Shown here piece after piece: positions 7,070-10,945 of a stretch of 10,945 nucleotides of DNA (positions within the stretch are counted from its first letter, which is position 1; each line of letters begins with the position of its first letter). This stretch comes from Puniceicoccaceae bacterium (GTDB taxonomy: Bacteria; Verrucomicrobiota; Verrucomicrobiae; Opitutales; Coraliomargaritaceae): assembly GCA_902516225.1 (NCBI GenBank), contig CABXXS010000031.1, positions 1 through 10,945 on the forward strand, read 5' to 3'. The translations under genes and the position numbers were made by a program. The notes beneath the pieces were generated by a model. The model had not been told where the DNA came from and searched no databases. It worked only from the letters and a program-made list of their open reading frames with translations.

Positions 7070-7098
7070 AGTATACGAGCACGAATGGAATGTGTCAA
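7070..7098 (-). promoter_or_regulatory. Near-consensus sigma70 promoter for the pseudopilin-to-C/PilP-like operon
   Basis: On the minus strand a perfect TTGACA (7098-7093) is followed after exactly 17 bases by TATACT (7075-7070, five of six). Transcription would begin around 7063, some 7 bases before the ATG at 7055. A TATAAT at 7067-7062 lies too far from the -35 (25 bases) to pair with it. The promoter sits in the only sizeable spacer (154 bases) within the secretion cluster, splitting it into two transcription units. Confidence 0.65.
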
Positions 7099-7209
7099 CG
7101 TAGCAGTAAATTGCCCCATTTTAATGCAACCATCAGCCTCTAAGATATAGTAGAATATCGAACCCTCCAAAGTATAGGGCACTATCAATAAAGTAAAGCT
7201 TACCGGGCT

Positions 7210-8418
7210 TTAATACGAACCAGGGCTTAGCATGTTAACAAGTGGTAAAAAGACCGCTGCTGCAACCAAACCTGCGAGGACCACAGTAAAGACAATAAGA
7301 CCAGGTTCAAGTACCGCAAAAAAGGCTTTAATCTTACGGGGCACCAAGTCGTCGTAATAATCAACCACAGCTTGTAGAGAAGTATCTAATGAGCCACTAC
7401 GCTCCCCTACGCCAACCATCGTTCTTACCAGAGCTGGGAAAATTGGATCCTTTGCCATAGAACTGCTCATTGTCGAGCCATTGGATACAGCTCGTTCGAT
7501 TCGGATAACACTGCGTTCGATCACTTTATTGCCAACTACTTCCCTCGACATAGCTAAGGAATCAGTGATTACAATACCCGCCTTCTGCATAAGAATGAGG
7601 CTACGAAGAAAACGAGCCACTGCCAGCGTGAGGATAACATTGCCTAAAAATGGGATACGAATTAGAAAGTGATCACGCAAAAGAGCTGCTTTTTCAGATA
7701 CTTTAAAAAGTAAGCGTAATCCAGGTGGCGTGAGAAAAAAGACAGATATAATCCCACTCCAATATTTGACGACAAAGTCGCTTGCCGAGATCATGAACTG
7801 AGTAATCCAAGGCAGTGGAATATTCAGTTCAAAAAGTAATTCAGTGACTGTTGGAAAAACGAAGCGTAAAGCGATAAAAATAAAAATAACTAAGGCAGCG
7901 AGAACAAACGCTGGGTAGAGCATAGCTTGCTTAAAAGACTTCCAATTTTGGTCCATCCATTCCAAATAATCTCTAAGCTCGATAAAATTCTGGTCTATTG
8001 AACCGGAGCGCTCAGCTACTTTGACGATATTACGTACATAACCTGGAAATATTTGGGGGAAGCTTTCAAAACCTTGGCTAAGGGGAGTACCCTGTTCGAC
8101 CATTTCTGAGAGGCGCTGCCGGACAGTAGATTCGGTATCGGAGCAATCCTCGCCCTCGCGTGGGCGTAGAGCCTCGACAATCGGTACACCCGCGCGTAAT
8201 TGAATGCCGATCTGAAATATAAGATTAGCTAAATCCGCAGTCTTCATTTTGAGCCGAGATTGACGCTTAAAAGCCTTTTTATCTCTAACTTCGGAATTGA
8301 CCAGCTCTAGACCGTCTTTAGCCAGCATCTCCTTCAATCGGCCTACATTTTCAGCATCATATTTCCCATTACATAATTTGCCGTCGGTCGCGACTGCTGT
8401 GTATTTAAATTCAGGCAT
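7210..8418 (-). CDS. gspF: Type II secretion / type IV pilus inner-membrane platform protein GspF/PilC
   Basis: A polytopic platform protein that, with the assembly ATPase, drives pilin extraction from the inner membrane. The 402 residues have the normal family length and layout: an N-terminal FKYTAVATDGK start (4-14), then two tandem T2SSF repeats (about 60-190 and 264-390). Each repeat carries the family signature near AERSGSIDQN (135-144) and GERSGSLDTS (338-347), and an LRAGVPI / MQKAGIVITDSL segment at its start. Three membrane helices are visible at about 168-190, 217-238 and 370-394. It starts 10 bases after the gspE stop, so the two are surely co-transcribed. No Shine-Dalgarno site precedes it. 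GspF and PilC cannot be separated from one sequence. Confidence 0.95.
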   Translation of the reverse strand: MPEFKYTAVATDGKLCNGKYDAENVGRLKEMLAKDGLELVNSEVRDKKAFKRQSRLKMKTADLANLIFQIGIQLRAGVPIVEALRPREGEDCSDTESTVRQRLSEMVEQGTPLSQGFESFPQIFPGYVRNIVKVAERSGSIDQNFIELRDYLEWMDQNWKSFKQAMLYPAFVLAALVIFIFIALRFVFPTVTELLFELNIPLPWITQFMISASDFVVKYWSGIISVFFLTPPGLRLLFKVSEKAALLRDHFLIRIPFLGNVILTLAVARFLRSLILMQKAGIVITDSLAMSREVVGNKVIERSVIRIERAVSNGSTMSSSMAKDPIFPALVRTMVGVGERSGSLDTSLQAVVDYYDDLVPRKIKAFFAVLEPGLIVFTVVLAGLVAAAVFLPLVNMLSPGSY

Positions 8419-8428
8419 AATGGGGTAA

Positions 8429-10141
8429 CTATTGGACTGCTTCTAAATCTTCAGCCGCTAGTTGAATAATACGGCCTACTTCCTCGATACTGGTCAGTCC
8501 TGATCGTGCTTTAGCTAAGCCATCCTGCCGCATGAAGTCTACACCTTGATTTTGTAGGTACTGTTTCATCTTTGAAGTTGGTTCTTCATTGTCAATTAGC
8601 ATCTGCAAGCCAGCATCTATCATAATAATTTCGGCTAGACTAATGCGCCCGTTGTAACCCTTGTGTCCGCAAGCTTGGCAGCCTACAGGCCGGTACACTT
8701 TGACCTGCTCGTCCACAGGTCGTCCGCCTAAAGATCGCCATTCCTCTGGGCTTAGATTAACAGCTTCTTTGCAGACTGGACAAAGTCTGCGAGCAAGACG
8801 TTGGGCACTTAGACCAAGTAAGCTACTAGAAAGTAAATAAGGGGGAATGCCTAAATCCGTTAGTCGAGGAATCGCACTTATTGCATCATTGGTGTGCAAA
8901 GTCGAAAAGACTAAGTGCCCAGTCAAAGCTGCACGAATCATCAATTCAGCAGTCACTTGATCGCGCGTCTCCCCAACTAAAATAACATCAGGATCCTGTC
9001 GCAGGAGTGTACGCAAACCACTAGCAAAACTAAGACCTATTTCGTCCTTAACTTGCGTCTGACGTATGAGTGGGAGTCGGTATTCAATTGGGTCTTCTAG
9101 AGTAAACACACTGCGCTCCTCCGCATCGATCATTGATAATAGCGTGTACAAGGTAGTCGTCTTACCGCTACCAGTGGGTCCAGTAATTAGGAACACACCA
9201 TGAGGTTGTTCTAAAATATTGCTAAATCCTTTTTGTTGCTCCAAGGAGAAACCCAGGGTGGGTAGCTCAAGTTTTAGGCGCGATTGATCTAGCAAACGCA
9301 TAACTACACTCTCCCCATTACTCGATGGCAGGCTAGATACACGAACGTCAATTTCCTCTGTGCCAATATTAAAACGAATACGGCCGTCTTGAGGTAGACG
9401 ATCCTCAGCGGTGTCCATACCCGCCAAAATTTTAAAGCGAGCAGTCAGGGCGCTACGGATAGCACTTGGTAGCAATAATCCCTCTTCTAAAACGCCGTCT
9501 ACTCGAAGGCGAATACGAAAAAAACGTTCCTCTGGATGCAGGTGCACATCACTTGCCTCTCGTGTTGCAGCGTGCATAAGAATCTGCTCAGCAAGACGAA
9601 TCATCGGAGGATCATCCTGACTCTGCTCATTCAGTGCATCCGCGTCCATTTGTAAAAAAGCCCCTACAGCTTCATATAGCTCATCACTAACCGTAAAATT
9701 ACGATTTATGGCGAGTCGAATATCTGTTTCCGATGCAGGCAATACTTCGATTGGCTGTTTGGCCGCCGTCTCGAGGCGTTTAATAGTCGGTAAATCAAAA
9801 GGATTGGCGCATGCGATCCAAAGGCATTCGTCTCGCTCAGCTACCGGAATGGCAATCAATTTCTCACACAGCTCAGGCGATAATTTAGCGCGTAAGGCAT
9901 CGTCCAAACTAAGGCGACGAAGGCTCAAACTCTGCCCATCAATTTGCTCTTCTTGAATGAATTCCGTCGCTGTGCGTAATTTCCCCCGCACCGAGCGGAA
10001 TCGAGAAATCTCCTCGCTAGTAACTAAGCCTAGCTTTTGAACGATCTCGCTAAAGCTCAGGCCAAGTCTATTTGCCTCTCGCTGGGCCAGATTAGCCTGC
10101 GAAGAGGTAAGTATATGCTCAGAAACAAGCCAGGCCTCCAT
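8429..10141 (-). CDS. gspE: Type II secretion / type IV pilus assembly ATPase GspE/PilB
   Basis: A cytoplasmic hexameric ATPase that powers (pseudo)pilus assembly. Counting from the ATG at 10141 it has 570 residues: an N-terminal GspE domain (about 1-150, MEAWLVSEHILTSSQ start) that docks to the L/PilM-like protein; ASDVHLHPEE (196-205); Walker A GPTGSGKT (321-328); Asp box TLEDPIEY (347-354); Walker B DPDVILVGE (383-391); His box TGHLVFSTLHTND (407-419); and a zinc-binding tetracysteine CPVC (454-457) / CQAC (488-491). The tetracysteine and size point to an assembly rather than a retraction ATPase. A TTG at 10192 would add 17 residues; ATG is preferred because homologues usually begin at this point. 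Neither start has a Shine-Dalgarno site. A 12-bp hairpin covers the ATG. Confidence 0.95.
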   Translation of the reverse strand: MEAWLVSEHILTSSQANLAQREANRLGLSFSEIVQKLGLVTSEEISRFRSVRGKLRTATEFIQEEQIDGQSLSLRRLSLDDALRAKLSPELCEKLIAIPVAERDECLWIACANPFDLPTIKRLETAAKQPIEVLPASETDIRLAINRNFTVSDELYEAVGAFLQMDADALNEQSQDDPPMIRLAEQILMHAATREASDVHLHPEERFFRIRLRVDGVLEEGLLLPSAIRSALTARFKILAGMDTAEDRLPQDGRIRFNIGTEEIDVRVSSLPSSNGESVVMRLLDQSRLKLELPTLGFSLEQQKGFSNILEQPHGVFLITGPTGSGKTTTLYTLLSMIDAEERSVFTLEDPIEYRLPLIRQTQVKDEIGLSFASGLRTLLRQDPDVILVGETRDQVTAELMIRAALTGHLVFSTLHTNDAISAIPRLTDLGIPPYLLSSSLLGLSAQRLARRLCPVCKEAVNLSPEEWRSLGGRPVDEQVKVYRPVGCQACGHKGYNGRISLAEIIMIDAGLQMLIDNEEPTSKMKQYLQNQGVDFMRQDGLAKARSGLTSIEEVGRIIQLAAEDLEAVQ

Positions 10142-10159
10142 GTTATCGGAGGCCTGGCT
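10128..10159. repeat. Perfect 12-bp inverted repeat over the gspE start codon (possible attenuator or translational switch)
   Basis: Arms AGCCAGGCCTCC (10128-10139) and GGAGGCCTGGCT (10148-10159) are perfectly complementary around an 8-base loop. In the minus-strand transcript the stem is GC-rich and is followed by UUGUUUCU, a poor U-tract. The first two bases of the likely AUG lie in the loop and its G is the first stem base. It is 65 bases beyond the pilin stop codon. Such a structure could limit read-through from the pilin gene, or gate gspE translation. A perfect stem of this length so close together is unlikely by chance. Confidence 0.7.
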
Positions 10160-10224
10160 GTTAATTCTATTTTTTGGTACGCGAGTATCCAAAACGATAT
10201 GGTGTGTATTCTATTTAAAGCCTA

Positions 10225-10929
10225 CTATTGATGCGAAACATAAGCATATGCATTATATGCGCCGTCCTGGCCGTCGAACCATACATTTCCTCCATCAACT
10301 CCTACTTCCGACGATGGATTTCCGCCTTGCGAAAATGCACCTAACAAGACATTATCTGCTACTATCTCAGGAAATGGTCCGTTAATTTTGGTACAGAGCG
10401 CAGCAGCTTCCTGTGTAGTTAAATTCGGGATATAGTAATAAACTATACGAGAGCCATTACCAGCTGATTTAAATGGAACAATGTTTGCACTAAGTGCTGT
10501 TCCAGAAGTTCCAGCGTTCATATCTTCCGGACCCGTTGTACCAGATATAGCAGCGCAACCGATAGCCCAAGTTTTCCCATCTATTTCCTCACCAATAGCT
10601 GTCTTCAAAGACTCTAATAATTGCTCTTGGTAATAAAGAACGTGACCGAAATTAGGGTCTGGAGTGTCAGTACTTCCGGGTCTGTTGTTTATAACAGGTT
10701 GACCTAGTGCAATGACACTATCTAAGGAAAAACGGTCATAACGTTGATAAAAATTAACAGCTGCTGCTTTTGCTGCATTTATAGACGCGACTGCTGAAGT
10801 CACCTTAGCATCACGAATTGATTCAATTACGCGAGGGGCAACAACCGCCGCTAAGATACCAATAATTGCCAAAACGCCGATCATTTCGATTAGCGTGAAA
10901 CCTTGATTTTTTTCTTTAGGGTATTTCAT
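10225..10929 (-). CDS. Type IV pilin-like / major pseudopilin protein (GspG/PilA-like)
   Basis: A 234-residue prepilin with a 10-residue leader ending in Gly10, cut before FTLIEMIGVLAIIGILAAVVAPRV, with Glu15 at the conserved +5 position; residues 11-34 form the hydrophobic half of the N-terminal pilin helix, continued by an Ala-rich amphipathic part to about 60. The globular part (61-234) is longer than in a typical GspG (about 145 in total) and has just two cysteines, C125 and C179, which could form a disulfide as in many PilA pilins. It lies directly upstream of gspE in the gene order pilin-ATPase-platform. Whether it is the main subunit of a secretion pseudopilus or a true pilus cannot be decided. 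The start is clear from the leader; no Shine-Dalgarno site is seen. Confidence 0.88.
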   Translation of the reverse strand: MKYPKEKNQGFTLIEMIGVLAIIGILAAVVAPRVIESIRDAKVTSAVASINAAKAAAVNFYQRYDRFSLDSVIALGQPVINNRPGSTDTPDPNFGHVLYYQEQLLESLKTAIGEEIDGKTWAIGCAAISGTTGPEDMNAGTSGTALSANIVPFKSAGNGSRIVYYYIPNLTTQEAAALCTKINGPFPEIVADNVLLGAFSQGGNPSSEVGVDGGNVWFDGQDGAYNAYAYVSHQ

Positions 10930-10936
10930 AACTTTT

Positions 10937-10945
10937 AATATAATA
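10937..10945 (-). promoter_or_regulatory. Possible -10 region of the pilin promoter, cut by the right edge
   Basis: On the minus strand TATTAT (10945-10940) overlaps TATATT (10942-10937), both close to the -10 consensus, 7-10 bases before the pilin ATG. Any -35 box is outside the window, and the stretch is simply AT-rich, so support is weak. Confidence 0.2.

Noticed and set aside
7195..7211. Hairpin at the gspF stop codon as a terminator
   Set aside because: The stem is just 5 bp (AAAGC/GCTTT) with no proper T-run after it; too weak to call.
9411..10385. Several plus-strand frames of 64-82 codons opposite gspE and the pilin gene
   Set aside because: Antisense to genes with full sets of conserved motifs; their Arg/Ser-rich products look like reverse-strand shadows.

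Overview
The window looks like a piece of a Gram-negative bacterial chromosome of moderate GC. It carries a type II secretion / type IV pilus-like (T2SS/T4P) assembly cluster, followed by a nitric oxide synthase gene, a nitroreductase gene and a photolyase gene. The style of the secretion cluster (large prepilin-like proteins, PilM/PilN-like fusion, few Shine-Dalgarno sites) would suit a Verrucomicrobiota or other PVC-group organism, but this is a low-confidence inference from gene style only.

Layout. Positions 1-887 (minus strand) hold the first two thirds of a class I photolyase/cryptochrome that runs off the left edge. A 198-base divergent spacer (888-1085) contains a perfect 15-bp palindrome and a sigma70-like promoter for a 203-residue FMN nitroreductase (1086-1697, plus strand). 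After a 57-base convergent gap with no convincing terminator, everything to the right edge is on the minus strand. Read in the direction of transcription (right to left) it runs: a 234-residue pilin-like protein (10929-10225), the assembly ATPase GspE/PilB (10141-8429), the platform protein GspF/PilC (8418-7210), then a spacer with a near-consensus promoter, a very large pseudopilin (7055-5772), a GspL-like/PilM-PilN fusion (5761-4418), a GspM/PilO-like protein (4416-3769), a GspC/PilP-like protein (3769-2945), and an oxygenase-only nitric oxide synthase (2888-1755).

How it works together. The ATPase and platform protein would extract pilins from the inner membrane to build a (pseudo)pilus; the L-, M- and C-like proteins would form the inner-membrane scaffold linking the ATPase to an outer-membrane secretin. 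No secretin (GspD/PilQ) and no prepilin peptidase lie in the window. The synthase gene sits where pilQ would follow pilM-N-O-P in a type IV pilus operon. The four genes from 7055 to 2945 are packed with gaps of 10 and 1 bases and a 1-base overlap, so they are almost certainly co-transcribed; the synthase follows after 56 bases with a possible promoter and operator of its own.

Two expression features stand out. A perfect 12-bp inverted repeat sits exactly on the likely gspE start codon, just downstream of the pilin gene. Only one of the ten start codons has a Shine-Dalgarno-like site at normal distance, while the two best promoters lie so close to their genes that the transcripts would have leaders of only about 7 bases. 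No RNA genes, insertion sequences or CRISPR repeats were seen.
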